DNA of 64,000 bases from Globomyces pollinis-pini (GCA_025399215.1 MU621094.1:31425-95424); one strand, 5' to 3'; shown: positions 1 through 11,913, counted from the first letter of the stretch. Notes: a model not told the origin generated them from the sequence alone. Numbers and translations: made by a program.

Positions 1-723
1 ATTGCCCAGCACTTTGATATCAAAGAATCAAACAGTTCATATATGATGATTTAAATACTTTATTGAATCTGATACCATGCTTACTTTAAAATAGTAAACT
101 GTACGTTGTTATAATTAATCCCAATTCCTACTTCTATCAGTATACAATTAATTAAAAACCAAGATCAGTTACTATTGATTGTCCTTCACTAATTCTATTC
201 CTCTATTACCAATTGTAAGCCACTTAGACTGTAAGCCACGCCTAGTATTTATTCTCCAGTTGCTCTCTTTTTTTCTTCATCTTCTTATTTAAAATTGTGA
301 TTGAAATGATTCTGATTGATGTTCAACGTGGTTACTTGAATTCCAATGATATTCACTTCTTTCTATCTATTACGGCATTTCGAAGCTTATTGTTACTGAC
401 TCAGATGGTACAGTAAGTCAAAAAATAGCCAACACAAACGAATTCATATCTTTTAAGGTCGTTTACTGATTCATTTAATGTTATCTTTGAACACACCCAA
501 GTTATGAACACTTTACCTTTTATTGTATCAAGATTCTAGACTTTAACTGAAGTCGGTGAAGATAATTCTATTATGCATGTTAGACTACTGATCATATTTG
601 ATGAATTTAATGTTTCTGAGATTTATAATCAAGTCTAGAATCATGATACAAGAAAACACATTTTTCAATATTAATACCAAGAACATCACTTTGATGGGAT
701 GATTATATTAATACAATGGAACA
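1..723. other. Intergenic, no gene supported
   Basis: No reading frame in this AT-rich stretch resembles a known protein, and short-intron joining did not rescue one. It lies downstream of the TTC36 stop codon. It contains one imperfect inverted repeat (523-543 with 631-651). The end of a gene lying left of the window cannot be excluded. Confidence 0.5.
523..651. repeat. Imperfect inverted repeat, 21-nt arms
   Basis: Positions 523-543 and 631-651 are reverse complements with one mismatch, around TCTAGA, separated by 87 nt. There is no coding content. It could be a cruciform, a small MITE remnant or chance. Confidence 0.5.
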
Positions 724-1322
724 CTATTGTTTCGTAGTTGCTTTCTCCTCGGCTAATTTGGCCATTGCTTCTGATACCATTGCATTACATCTAAAGTCAG
801 TTTTGTACAAGTTACAATTTGGCATAAGGATTATTCTTAACCACACTTTTAGCAATAGGATTGCCATATTGAGCACCTAGTTTATGGGTAAATAGATAAG
901 TTGCTCATACCTTTTGCAAAGTCTTCGTCTGAACCTTTAATATCACCTCTTGATTTTTTGATTATTGCTCTTTGTGTATATGCTTGACGTAACGTATCAT
1001 TTCCACCTAATTTGATTGCTAGTTCAATATCAACCAAAGCTTCATCAATTTTGTTTTGAATTCGATAAACTTGAGCTCGATTATTGTATGCAGAAGCATA
1101 ATTTGAATTTAAATCAATAGCTTTTGATAATAGATTTAATGCTGTAACAAAATCATTGTTATTTGTAGCATCCACAGCTTCAATTTCCAATTGTTTTAAT
1201 TGCATCAATTGTTCAGAATCGATATCGAATGCAGGTAACTTTTCATCTATGTAATTATTGAAAGTATACTCTCCCATTCCATTGAAGAGTAAATCCAAAA
1301 CTCTTTCATCCCTTTGTGACAT
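724..1322 (-). CDS. TTC36: TTC36-like tetratricopeptide repeat protein
   Basis: Small TPR protein of 179 codons. The order matches the TTC36 family: a short N-terminal helix, a TPR with the block AYNNRAQVYR, a second TPR (QAYTQRAIIKK), and the family tail NPYAKLCNAMVSEAM. Exons are 1322-911, 876-816 and 790-724, separated by 34-nt and 25-nt GT-AG introns; exons total 540 nt, in frame. The tail is seen only after both introns are removed, which supports them. I chose the Met at 1322 (MSQRDERVLDLLFN, similar in spacing to the family start); an in-frame Met at 1349 is possible. The family is often kept in ciliated organisms. TPR proteins are adaptors, and the partner is unknown here. It is divergent from CLPX, with about 345 bp between the starts. 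Confidence 0.85.
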
Positions 1323-1667
1323 TGAAAGTAAAAAGTGAGACAACTTCAAGCCATTAATGAATGATTAGGATTTTGAAACGGAGCAAGAACTAGTTTATTG
1401 AATATACGAGAATCTTAATGATGTCTAATTGAATGTTGGATATAAAGTAATCTTACTACTACAAATCCAACTTTACTAAAATAAAAACCAATTTCCTCAC
1501 GAATAAGAAACTATTTCATTAATACATTCCCTTGTACCATTCACAATTTCTGAATTGGTAAATTCACTCTGTTTTTGCAATGTCCTATAGATCAGTCTTT
1601 GCCACTTTAGAGTACAAACCCTTATTGAACACTAAAATCATTTAACAACAAAATATTGCTTATTCAT

Positions 1668-3414
1668 ATGATTCAATGTACCAAACTTTTACTATACAAA
1701 CACAAACAGTATGTAATTAGACGATGTTCTTGGTCAAATACTACCATCAATCAGAAAGCATTAAATAATCAACCACCCTACAAAGTATTCAAATTCTCTA
1801 AATTTGATACTATGGCACATAACGATAATCACGATACTGGCTCTCCTAAATTAGCTACAACCGAAACACCAGAGAAAATTTGGAATTCTGAAGTGCGTGA
1901 AATAAAACAATCACCATTTCTCACCAATAACTCTACTATAGAAAAATTTAAATCTATTCCTAATCCAAGGTATAAAATTATGCACGATATTTTATCGTTA
2001 GGTGATCAAGTGAATAACTAATTGATATATTAGACAGGTAATGATGGACATACTTAATGTATCAGATTAGAACTCTATTAGATGAATATATCATTGGACA
2101 GGAAAAATTAAAAAAGATTTTGGCAGTTGCCATTCATAACCATTATCAAAGGGTTACCCTCAACAGTTCAGATCATGATGAAGGTATCAAGTCCGTGTCA
2201 ATTTAACTAGTAGTATCGCTTGATAAAAGCAATGTACTATTAATCGGCCCATCTGGAACTGGCAAAACGTTGGCAGCGAAAACTATCGCTGATATGCTTA
2301 AAGTTCCATTCTCCATAAATGATGCAACTTCTGTTACTGTAATTTAACTGCAATTTCTAATTTGCAGCAAGCTGGTTATGCTGGCGATGATGTAGAATCA
2401 TGGTAAGTGGGTATTAGGTTGAAACGTTTAGTATCGCAAGACTTTTACAAGATGCAAACTATGATGTAGCTAAAGCAGAAAGAGGAGTTGTTTTCATAGA
2501 TGAAATTGAGTAATTCCACATTTCTAATCGGGTTTTTAGTAAAATTACTAGAAAATCAGACGTTTCAAATCCAAATCAACGTGATGTATCTGGCGAAGGA
2601 GTGCAGCAGTCATTGCTACGAATACTTGAGGGAACTGTTGTGAATATCAAAGTAAATCCAGGTATTTCCGTTGGAAAACGTCCTCCGGTGGGAGAGACTG
2701 TAGCCGTAGATACATCCAATATTTTGTTTATATGTTCTGGTGCATTTATTGGATTAGAAAAGATCATCACTGATAGAATTAGCTTAAAAGGGGTATTTAT
2801 AGTCGATTGATTGATCCATAGTCTATTGGCTTTGGTGCAGTTTTACCCAAAAATGAGTCAAAGAAAGCCAAAGAGAGTTGCATTCATCTGGTAGAACCTG
2901 AAGATTTAATTTCTTATGGATTTATTCCAGAGTTTGTAGGCAGAGTGCCTGTTTTTGCTTGTACAGAACCTCTTACAGAAAATGAATTAAAGAGAATATT
3001 GGAAGAACCAAAGAATGCTCTAGTGAAACAGTACATGAAAATGTTTAAAAATTCAGATGTATATCAAATTGGATCATTTTTAACCCCTTAGATTCAATTG
3101 CATTTTCATCCAGATGCTATTGCTAAAATTGCCAATTTGGCATCTGAGAAAGAAACTGGTGCGAGAGGCCTTCGGCGAATAATGGTAATAGATATCAGTT
3201 TGACATATATTATAGGAAACTATTCTTCAAGAGCCTTTGTATGATTATCTAGGAACCGATACCAAACATGTAACTAGGGAAAACTCATGTATAGATTGTC
3301 GTGACTCCAGAAGCTGTTAACTTTGATGAAAAGGTCCTTGCCTTTAAAAATACTACAAAAGCAAACCAGTATTTAAAAGATAATATTTCTAGTGAACGGA
3401 TGACACCTTTTTAA
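1668..3414 (+). CDS. CLPX: Mitochondrial ClpX-type AAA+ unfoldase
   Basis: ATP-dependent unfoldase, the partner of ClpP or a stand-alone chaperone in the mitochondrial matrix. The 473-aa product begins with a basic, Ser/Asn-rich leader consistent with a mitochondrial presequence, and lacks the N-terminal zinc domain. Seen in order: [11 protein letters not shown], Walker A GPSGTGKT, pore loop [11 protein letters not shown], Walker B VVFIDEID, the [20 protein letters not shown] block, FVGRVP, and sensor-2 GARGLRRIM. Exons: 1668-1969, 2034-2037, 2066-2183, 2211-2338, 2368-2402, 2432-2509, 2540-2792, 2822-3058, 3092-3184, 3216-3269, 3295-3414 (1,422 nt, in frame). Introns are 25-33 nt except the first (64 nt). 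The second exon is only 4 nt and is required to read [12 protein letters not shown]. The ATG at 1668 is the first in frame. The family call is firm; the presequence is inferred from composition. Confidence 0.93.
2034..2037 (+). other. CLPX: 4-nt microexon of CLPX (ACAG)
   Basis: It lies between a 64-nt intron (1970-2033, ending ATTAG) and a 28-nt intron (2038-2065, GTAATG...ATCAG). Skipping it puts a stop six codons into the next exon. Including it gives the conserved ClpX segment [18 protein letters not shown]. The two bridged codons are AGA (exon 1 plus A) and CAG. Confidence 0.75.
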
Positions 3415-3510
3415 TATACACACTGTTTATAAACGGAAGTCCAAAATAGTATTTCGAGTCAACCATTTATTATGATTGAATGTTTTTAAAAACGACACTA
3501 TCTCAATTCT

Positions 3511-4382
3511 TTACAGTTCAATCAATTTGCCTTGAGCGGCTTTAATGTTTAATCGGATAAAATTCTCGGATGGTTTCTCCTTGTTTGCAGGTTCTTCACG
3601 GCGACAAACCACTGTCGCAGGGACTTTTCTGAATTTCGACATTTTGAACAAATCAGAAGGATTTTTTTCAAAGATTGATTTGTGTTTTGGCGCAGATTTT
3701 TGATGGGGAACAGATAATTTTGAGTTCTTTTTCTTTACTTCCTTTTCCTATTCATGAGATGATATCAATTACATGTTGAATCTTCTTTTTGCTTGAATCT
3801 GATTCCGATACGTGACTTGCCCATTCTCGTTGATATTGGTCCGTCATTAATCTGGCGACTGGTGTAGACGGTCTAAAGGGGTAAATTAAGATATCATTAT
3901 ACCTGGTTGGTTTCCCATATGCGAACATTGGGTTTGTATCGCTAGGTAGTGGTGCTCGTGAACGTGTAAACCCTCCAATGACTTCGATATTATTCGCATC
4001 TGGTTTGTGAGTTTTGTACAATGAATTCTCTCCCAATCCTTCCTTAAGTCTTACAGGATACTCTTTTCTATACTTTCTAATTTCTTTTGGAGTGATGATT
4101 TTTTGATTTGCTGTATTACAATTCATTGTGATATAGTCTAGCGGAGGAACTGTCTGCTTACTGCTGGGAATCACATTCCAATTTTGCAATACTACATGGG
4201 TTTAGAATTTATTGTCAATTACCAGTTTCTGCGTTCTCTACAGGGTTACGAATAATTGGTTTTCCAAAAACATGTCCTTCAGATGGAAGATCATATACAG
4301 TAGGTCTGATTTTACCAACAACGCTTTTCACAAGTAGCGGATTTGCTTTCCCCAGGTTTGGTCTCCTTGAAGATTCGATCAT
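3511..4382 (-). CDS. CFAP77: CFAP77-like axonemal protein
   Basis: Predicted cilia- and flagella-associated protein. CFAP77 is a doublet-microtubule component in other organisms. Visible family-like blocks are the LGK start, LPSEGHVFGKP, the WN turn, the PLDYITMN segment, TPKEIRKYRKEYPVR and RPSTPVARLMTDQYQREWA. The 271-codon model has exons 4382-4223, 4191-3773 and 3747-3511 (816 nt), with introns of 31 and 25 nt. The last exon, a Lys-rich tail, becomes open only after removing the 25-nt intron. The Met at 4382 is the first ATG; the frame is open upstream to a GTG at 4433, so a further 5' exon is possible. It is convergent with CLPX, with 96 bp between stop codons. The family assignment rests on pattern recall, not alignment. 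Confidence 0.72.
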
Positions 4383-4885
4383 TGATTTCGTTGTCTCTTC
4401 GCGTAAGAATAAAAGCTTATGATGACGACACACAATGCCTCCACGTGATTTGAACTCTCTTCAATGAGTATATGCATTCTTTCATGTTTCTTTAATGGTT
4501 TAAGATATGTAAAACAGTAGCATTGTCCTTTGGACGTGAGTGATGAATGAACAGTGAGATGCGTGACTGGTATTCAAATACAGCACCTGTAATTGTTTAT
4601 ATTTACTAGTCTGTTAATTACAAACAATAGATAATTACACTAGGGATCGATTGGGACAAAGTGTGACTTAGAGGCTGTGTTGGTTTGTACAAACCCAACC
4701 AAATTCACGATTTTTAAATCAACACTTGTTCAATTACCAAAACCAAATCAATAATCAAATGTCACTTAAGTTCAAATACTTGACTTTTTACTATTCCTTT
4801 CCAAACCCAAATGAAACCACACGAATGAAACGCCCATTACGCCCGTTCAAAACTCAAGGGGTCTTTGACTTTCCATATTCATTTG
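4383..4885. promoter_or_regulatory. Divergent intergenic between CFAP77 and the SH3 gene
   Basis: About 500 bp of AT-rich sequence between two divergently oriented starts; it must hold both promoters. I see no clear TATA box. A 60-codon open frame at 4726-4908 overlaps the SH3 start in another frame and looks like chance. Confidence 0.4.
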
Positions 4886-5911
4886 ATGGCATCATTTATA
4901 ACAGATAAAGAATTACATTCCCAAATTGAAGTGCTTTGTGGTGCGTGCGATTTATTGGCACAGGCTTTTAAATACTCTAATTCTCATGCCATTGGTAGTG
5001 AATTTGATAACTTGGTATCCTTTATTTTATTCATCAATTAGGGCATTGAGATTAGAAAATCATTTAATGGACAGAAACTAGGATTGATGGCTAAAGTTAA
5101 CTCTAATCAGTTGCTGAAGACTTTGATTCAGTTACATACAAACACCTTTCAAAACTCTTATAAAATTCTATTAAAGAGTTTAGCATCCAATAAGAACTCA
5201 AAGCAGGTGTTCGATGAAACTCTATTACCTCCGGTACCAACGTCTTCAAATGACCCAGGACGTACATTTGATGCTTCTACTGGCACTCCAAAACAACCTG
5301 TACAAACTCCAATCGATTCACCTAAAACTCAGTCAAAGAAACCTAAAGATGGAGATAAAAAGGGTAAAGTTTCCTTTGCTTCTGTGGATTCACCAATGGT
5401 TACGGTGAGAGGAAATACCGAAAATGGAAATACTGACAAAGAAAATCAGGATCCAGAAGCTCAGTCAGAATATCTAGGGAAAATGTATGAGGATATCTTG
5501 CTCTCTCGAGATTCATCAATCCGGGATGTAAAGGTCAAAACTGTACCACAAAACTCTCTGAATGGTTTAAGTCCTCAAGTGTTTTTCCCCATTGAAGCAG
5601 ATTTACAATCACAAGCAGCATCAGTGGTTGACTCTGAGGCATCTTCGTTTGTAGAAGAAGAGGAACGGGTGGTAGCATTATATGATTTTGAAGCTAGAAG
5701 TGAAAGAGAGATGTCATTTAAGAAAGGTGATATCATTATCGTTAGAAAGAGACAAGGAACATGGATATTTGGAAAGATTGTAAAAGCTAATAGATCGATA
5801 TCCGATCAGAGTCGCTTTCGAAGAGGGCCACCACAGTCATCGAGTTCACAAACCAATGTTGTTGCTGGATGGGTTCCTGTTGCTTTTGTTACTAAGTTTA
5901 CCAAGCATTAA
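4886..5911 (+). CDS. SH3-domain protein with helical N-terminus
   Basis: Adaptor-type protein of 332 aa. Exons 4886-5014 and 5042-5911 are joined over a 27-nt intron (999 nt in total). Residues 1-90 look helical. Residues about 95-170 are Pro/Ser/Thr/Lys-rich and probably disordered. The last 80 residues form an SH3 domain: ALYDFEARSEREMSF, KKGDIIIV, a W in GTWIFGKI, and GWVPVAFV. A Ser/Arg-rich insertion interrupts the domain between its fourth and fifth strands. SH3 domains bind Pro-rich peptides, often at the actin cortex; the partner here is unknown. The stop is 61 bp from the convergent NAD kinase stop. I recognise the domain but not the orthologous family. Confidence 0.8.
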
Positions 5912-5972
5912 ACTAATAAAAAATACTATTTTATCAGACAACTATATTCCTCATAAATATTTATTTATTCAA

Positions 5973-7447
5973 CTATTTTTTTGTCTCCAATACTTTTTGT
6001 CTTGATCTTTTGTTCCAAGCCAAACACGTTTCCAAACCATTGAACCAATCATCACTTTGGCGAACTAAACAGAGTGTCGGTACTGGATCTTGTGATGCCA
6101 CAATTTGTATTGAATCACCAGCTTTCAAATGTACTCGGTGCCTACCATCAAAAGATACCCAAGCAGTGGAACGACTGTCTTCTGGTACTAATACACGAAC
6201 ATCCATGGTATCTGGTAAAATCATTGGTCGGAATGACAACTATCGGTTAAAACAATTTTCAAACTGTATGTGGACAAATTGGGGTTACCAAAATAGCAGA
6301 TACATCAGGATGTACCACTGATCCCCCAGCACTCAACGAGTAAGCGGTACTTCCTGTTGGAGTAGCAATAACCAACCCATCTGCTTGTACGGTTGTTAAA
6401 TGTGAGCTATTGCCATAAAGCTCTAACTGACTCAGGAATGGAGATGGACCTCGATCAACGCATACATCGTTCAATATCTAAGTAATTAGCCAGTGGGGTT
6501 TTACCTGATAAGAATTACCATTATCTGCAGCTGTGAAATCTGCACGATGAATGGTACATTTAAATCTCATTCGAATATTCATCCGCATCGTCTATAAGAT
6601 AAAAATCGATAAAATTAATTACTGATCCGGGCTTTAGAATATTATGAATCACAGTATCCATTTTCAAATGATCGAAAACAGTCAAGAATCCTAAACTTCC
6701 AAGATTGAAAGGTACAATTGGTGGGCATTTGGTTTGAAATAACCTATAAAACTAAGTATATATCAAATCATTACCATGCTGCGAATAGAACTGTTCCATC
6801 ACCTCCCAAAGACAACACAAAATCAATTTCCTCTGACCCAACAGTGGCACAATACACCTCATCCCAAAATTGAAGTTTTCCCGTAGATATATGTAAATGA
6901 TTTGTGATTTCTTGAGTATGAGGTCCATCCATTTTTAAATAATCGGCCAAGATTGGCTCTTGAATATATCTACCGAATAAGTAGAAAAATCATACACAGT
7001 AAGACCTAATCGAATGAGGAATGCAGCTACATCTAAAGCTAATTGTACTAAACTGGGATCCCCCAGTTTACATACAATCAATACTTTGTTCGGTTTTGCT
7101 ACCCAAGCAAGTTCCGTCTCCCCCATTTTCTTTGCCAATTGCCTCAAACCAACAGCAGTTTTAGCCATATTAGCATGATGGGACATTCTTCGCTTGTGAG
7201 TTCTACTTGGTGAACAGGAGCGCTTTCTGTTTATACCAGGTTTACTCAAAAGTGCATCTACAGGATTAGTTTCTTTAACATCTGGCATTTCAAATTCATA
7301 GATTAAATTCGTCAAACCAGACGATAAAGGAGAAATCACATTAGCAAAATTAGCACTTGGCGGGTTTAAGAGGGTAATCTTTGGAGACAGTGTTACTTGG
7401 GATATCTGCTTTTTAGGCGAGGCCTTTGGGGTCATTAGCTGTTCCAT
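5973..7447 (-). CDS. NADK: NAD kinase
   Basis: Phosphorylates NAD to NADP. The 444-aa product carries the signature LSLGGDGTVLFAAW, the NLGSLGFLTVF block, the substrate segment ADGLVIATPTGSTAYSLSAGG, then ITPICPHTLSFRP-type and AWVSFDGRHRV motifs. The first ~120 residues are Pro/Ser/Lys-rich with a KRR cluster, as in cytosolic fungal and animal enzymes. Exons: 7447-6996, 6969-6775, 6743-6623, 6591-6505, 6477-6265, 6239-5973 (1,335 nt). The five introns are 26, 31, 31, 27 and 25 nt. The start is the first ATG in the open frame. The upstream neighbour on the same strand is the EDEM gene, 185 bp away. Confidence 0.93.
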
Positions 7448-7632
7448 CAATCAAGGTTCGGATTGAAAATAATAAGTATAAAAATATCCCTCTCAATTAT
7501 ATCCTTGGGCTTGTTCCCAATCTTATGGTTCCACGACCAGAAAGTGGCAATTTTGGCTTTACTCAAGAAGACTTCAAGATGGCTGTCTTTTATGATTTTT
7601 ATATCTATACTACTATTGAAATCATATCACTA

Positions 7633-10617
7633 TTATTCACAACAAACTTCTTGGTAGCACTTTGAGAGACACTTGATCCTTGTTAATGGATTTGCGGTGA
7701 TGTAATCGTTACGATATATACCATCATGAGCAGGCAGCTCGTGCCTTAGATTCACAAACATTATTCCATTGATAGGGACCCCATTTACACTAGTCTGATA
7801 GTTTGAAAACTTTTTAGCTTTTAACAAGTCTCCAAAAACTATAGATATCGATACTAATGATGGTTTGTCATGTAACAATTTTTGTGAGTTGGGATATGGT
7901 ACAAAGAAGGATGGAATGGTCAAATCATCTACAAGAGTATCAAAGGGTTGTGGTGCACCCATCGTAGTGCTTTTGGTCTGATCACCAACTACAATTACCG
8001 CTCTCGCTCCAGCAGTTTCAGCAAACTTCACTTTGACATAAAAATTACAAGATCCTCGCGCAACAACCAAAATCTTACCCATTATCTCTGATGCTTGTCG
8101 TGAAGAATATGCTACACATCCAGTTCCGACATCCGATACAGCTGTTGGTTCATTTCCCATCATCGCCCTCTTCCGTAGTATAATAACTTTCAAGTTAAAC
8201 GCGCTGCCGTGTGACAGAATGGGTCCAAAAATAGCTGGAACTGCGAGAAGGTCTATCTTATTACGATCTTTCTTATCCTTGTATGATATGATAGCCAAAA
8301 ATGGATCATTGTTATGAATGACCATCGGACTGGATTGTAACGTATCCTGGAGCACCACTGCAATTGAAGTTTTGATCGAGGGTGTTTTTCCTATTTTCAC
8401 TAATGAATATTGCTGTGTATTTGATGGTTTCACTGTAAATGAGACACCATGTAAAGAATCCAGAAAGACGAGATTTTTATACTTTTGTTAATAACAAGGA
8501 TTGCTTACAGCCACAAGCTTTCCTGAAGATGGATTTAATGTTGTCGTTGGTACTCTAGATATTAGAAATTCTATACGTAAAATGATATGGGTCGAGTTTT
8601 TGAGGATCATAATGGTGAAAATTGTATAACGTACATAACATCAATTGGATCATTAGGCAATGGTACAGAAGATTTTTGTAGCTCACTATTGTAAATGGTC
8701 ACTCCGACGAAATCCGCACAAAGCTGGAGTGCTGATTTTGTTACTGGGGGACCTTGATGGAAAACTTTACGATGTGAAAATGCTTTACATGTCTGCATAG
8801 CACTGGATGATGCTTCTAAATCTGTTAGGTGGTGAGGTAGGGGCAAATAGTGTCCCTCTTAAGTTTAAGAAAACGTAAATTACCAGTTGTGAAAACAGCA
8901 TTATTGTCCACCTTATTGACAATATTGTCTACCTTAAGATGTAAAATTATCACATACCTGCATCAAATAATAAATATAAATATTTTAAAGTTTCGCTTAA
9001 GAAGAAACTCTCCATACGTGGATCGTGAGTTTTATGTTCTACATTCTTGATACTTGCATATCCACATTTGACTTTTGCATGCGTTTGGATGTCATTCAAA
9101 ATTCTTTCTCCTAATTCAAGGTAGAAATGATCTTTAGTGGCCTTTGTTGAGTTAAAAAAATATATATCTAAAACCTGATAAAGCATGTAAGTTGATTCTA
9201 TAAGCTCAGGACGAAGCGGATAATAATCAAGAACGGAAGATTTGGTTTGAAAATTGAAACGTTCTGGTAGTGCTCCATATTTCTTCCATATTGTTGCATA
9301 AAGTAGATGTGGATGAATCGAATCCTCTAAATGACTTGGCATTAAATGAAGTGACATACCCTGACAACACTTGCAATCCTGGAAAGAATGCGGAAAGAGA
9401 ATCCACCCACGCAGTAATCATTTTACCACTAAATGCGCTAACACTTTTGAAAATGAATCCATCTCCATCAACAATATGCTTCATTATTGCTTCATAAGCA
9501 GATTGGTAAGTGTCCAAGTATTCCTTTCCTCCCAGTAATACATATGCTTTAAAAAGATACTAACGTTAACGATTAGATTTACTTCAAAAAAAGAGTCACT
9601 TCCAGCTCCAACACCAGACATTTCATCAACCCACTGTTTATCAATATCAATTAATACTACCGTTTCAGAAAATATGTTCATTGTGTTTCCAACCAATCCA
9701 ATATCAGTTCGACGACGCCAAATTTCAAATAGTGCAATTTTTGCCTTTTCCTCATAGATATAATTCCCTGTTAGCCTACTAAGAGCTCCAAACTCCAGAA
9801 TCAAAGTCCTTAATCTCAGAGAAACAAAAATACCCAGCACCCTAATGATTAGATGGTGATTCTCACCGCTACACAAGCTTCACGAACTTCATAAGACATA
9901 ACTCCACTCTTTAGATTGACCTACCCTTTAGCTAATTATCCAAGTACTCTGGGATATGGGATTCCAAATGGTGTATCAAATGCTGGCAATAATCGTTGTC
10001 CTAAATCTTCCGCCAAATCCAACAATTCTCCATTATACCAATCTATTTTAAATCCTAAAGTTGCATCAGTGGCCAACAAGTGCGCTGAGAGTAACCCTCC
10101 AAGAACTCGAATTGTTACTTCAAATACTTGCACTCTAACATCTTTGCTGAACGAAACTGTCTAATAAACATGTAAATGATAAAAGAATAAAATACCTAGA
10201 TGTAAGATAAAGATACAAACCTGTATTACACGTTTCACGGATTGTTCAAATTCCTTTTGCTTTCCAAATATCTACAAAATTATTATGCAACAGGATACCG
10301 CTAGTGCATCCAAAGAATCGACAAGTGTTAAAGAATAATTCCCAAGAACATCATTGACATACCAATCTTGACTATCTTTGGTTCTAGAGTTTCCTTTACA
10401 ATTGATTGGGTCCAGTTCGTCTAAAGGATATGCATATTTCATATATGAATCAAATGCTACTTATTGATATTTTTGAGATTACCGTCACTAAACATATCTT
10501 TTGTTCTTTCCCTGACTATTAAAGTAAATATTGATACTTTAAGATTAATCTATGAGAATTGGTCATGGCGAGACAGCAATAATTCAATAGTAGGACATAT
10601 AAGATTGAAAGTGTCAT
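7633..10617 (-). CDS. EDEM: EDEM-type GH47 alpha-mannosidase with PA domain
   Basis: ER lectin/mannosidase that marks misfolded glycoproteins for degradation. The 852-aa model starts with a signal peptide ([17 protein letters not shown]). The GH47 domain follows: [72 protein letters not shown], the FTTEGH end, then the PA domain ([33 protein letters not shown]). This order resembles EDEM3. Fourteen exons: 10617-10538, 10511-10483, 10456-10299, 10271-10221, 10160-9948, 9920-9867, 9841-9834, 9808-9583, 9559-9360, 9334-8958, 8928-8884, 8857-8635, 8554-8509, 8481-7633 (2,559 nt). Most introns are 23-29 nt. One exon is 8 nt. The 80-nt intron at 8555-8634 is the least certain junction. Confidence 0.88.
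9834..9841 (-). other. EDEM: 8-nt microexon of the EDEM gene
   Basis: GGTGCTGG lies between two 25-nt introns (9842-9866 and 9809-9833). It supplies the middle of the conserved GH47 segment EACVAGAGTLILEFG; without it both the frame and the motif are lost. Confidence 0.75.
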
Positions 10618-10764
10618 TTGAAAAGAGTCAATTTTTGAACTTGAACCAGGATGAAGGACTAATTTTTAAAAATGTAAAAAGAAGAATGGAATCAAAAAAG
10701 ATAGTTAACAATTTGCTAAGTAAAGGATGCAAAGGTATGTTTATGTTGGACTATAAAACTTTAT

Positions 10765-11568
10765 TCAGAGCAATGGAGTTGCCGATTTCCAATTATCACT
10801 CTTTCGAGGGACCGATTTACCACTTTTTGCGACAACAGCAGCCGATATAGAAAAGATACAAATTATCAACGAGATTATCAAAAAAATTAAAACAAAACGT
10901 TCTGCTCCAGTATTGCTGCTTATCATTGCATCATGGCAACCTGTCTTGGACGCTCCTTCTCCAGTACATAAATTTGATACAGTTGAGTTGGAACTACTCC
11001 AAAAGTCCACACTGGGTCCTTTGTATGCCAGATTGTCTCCTGCATCAAATCCACAACATCCAAACTAAATCAAAAATCAAAAATACAATAAAATACAGTT
11101 TGCTGGATGAAATCTTTATCAACATCTTGTAATTTTTTCCAATCCTCAGTTGTTAAACTTCGATAGTTGCTTCCACGACTGCCTAGCTGAAAAATTCAGA
11201 GAAGCAAGTAAATACCTGTTGCAAAAAGATAACCCCTCCAACCAATACTGCTAATGTAGTTAAACTGATAGATGCGATATATATAGCAAAAGAAGCTGCT
11301 GATACTCGTACACTAGTGAAACAGCCGGATAATGACAAGACCAAAAAGAAAGTACCAATAAACAATAGAGCTATAATTAATGGCATAAACACTTACTCCA
11401 ACCAGCTGAAGAAGTGTTTACATGTTGAAGCATTTGAGGAGTTTTTGACGAGGATGATTTAATGAGCACTAGTCCACTGCTGTAGAACAGTAAGGACAAG
11501 AAGAGGAACAGAATGCTGACAGTGATAAGCCAAAACTGACTCAGCTTTGTCTTTATCCAAGAGGCCAT
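10765..11568 (-). CDS. Tetraspanin (copy A)
   Basis: Four-helix membrane protein of 238 aa. Helix 1 is at residues ~10-32; helices 2 and 3 follow in LLFIGTFFLVLSLSGCF and the next block. The large extracellular loop has the CCG motif (FGCCGFDAGDNLAYKG) and later cysteines, and helix 4 is near the end. Exons 11568-11397, 11370-11216, 11186-11097 and 11064-10765 (717 nt) are separated by introns of 26, 29 and 32 nt. It is a close paralog of copy B: both have CCG...G(D)NLAYKG or DDLAYKG, a W in the loop, and GCH(D/E)A before helix 4. Tetraspanins organise membrane microdomains; the partner is unknown. Confidence 0.85.
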
Positions 11569-11913
11569 TGAAGTGAATTAACAAAGAGAAAAGTTACTTT
11601 ATAACAAAGAGCTCAGCCATTCCTTTAACTCCGCCTAAGTTGCCATCCGCAATCAAACACACACCTTGAAATTCTTGAATTTATGTTTGCATTGCTAATG
11701 TCTATTAGGATGGTGATATGTACACGCTACCTGTATGTAGACTGTTCGCGTTGAATTCAGCAGCCAGATCAACAAAAACTTATCTAGTATTCAACATGTA
11801 TTTACCCAAAATAAGCTTTTCATAGGTCACCAAATACTATTCTCAAGTTGTAGTCAGGTAATTTCAAAGAATTAAACAATTATCCATATATTAGGTAATC
11901 ATTCTAAGTACAA
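11569..11913. other. Spacer between tetraspanin copies A and B
   Basis: About 345 bp of AT-rich sequence between the start of copy A and the stop of copy B, both on the minus strand. It should hold the copy A promoter. I see no further gene. Confidence 0.5.

Noticed and set aside
4726..4908. 60-codon plus-strand frame upstream of the SH3 gene
   Set aside because: It overlaps the SH3 start in another frame, has no spliced continuation and no recognisable motif.
10464..10850. 128-codon plus-strand open frame
   Set aside because: It overlaps the EDEM 5' exons and signal peptide on the other strand and the tetraspanin A 3' end. It has no family resemblance, and both neighbours are well supported.
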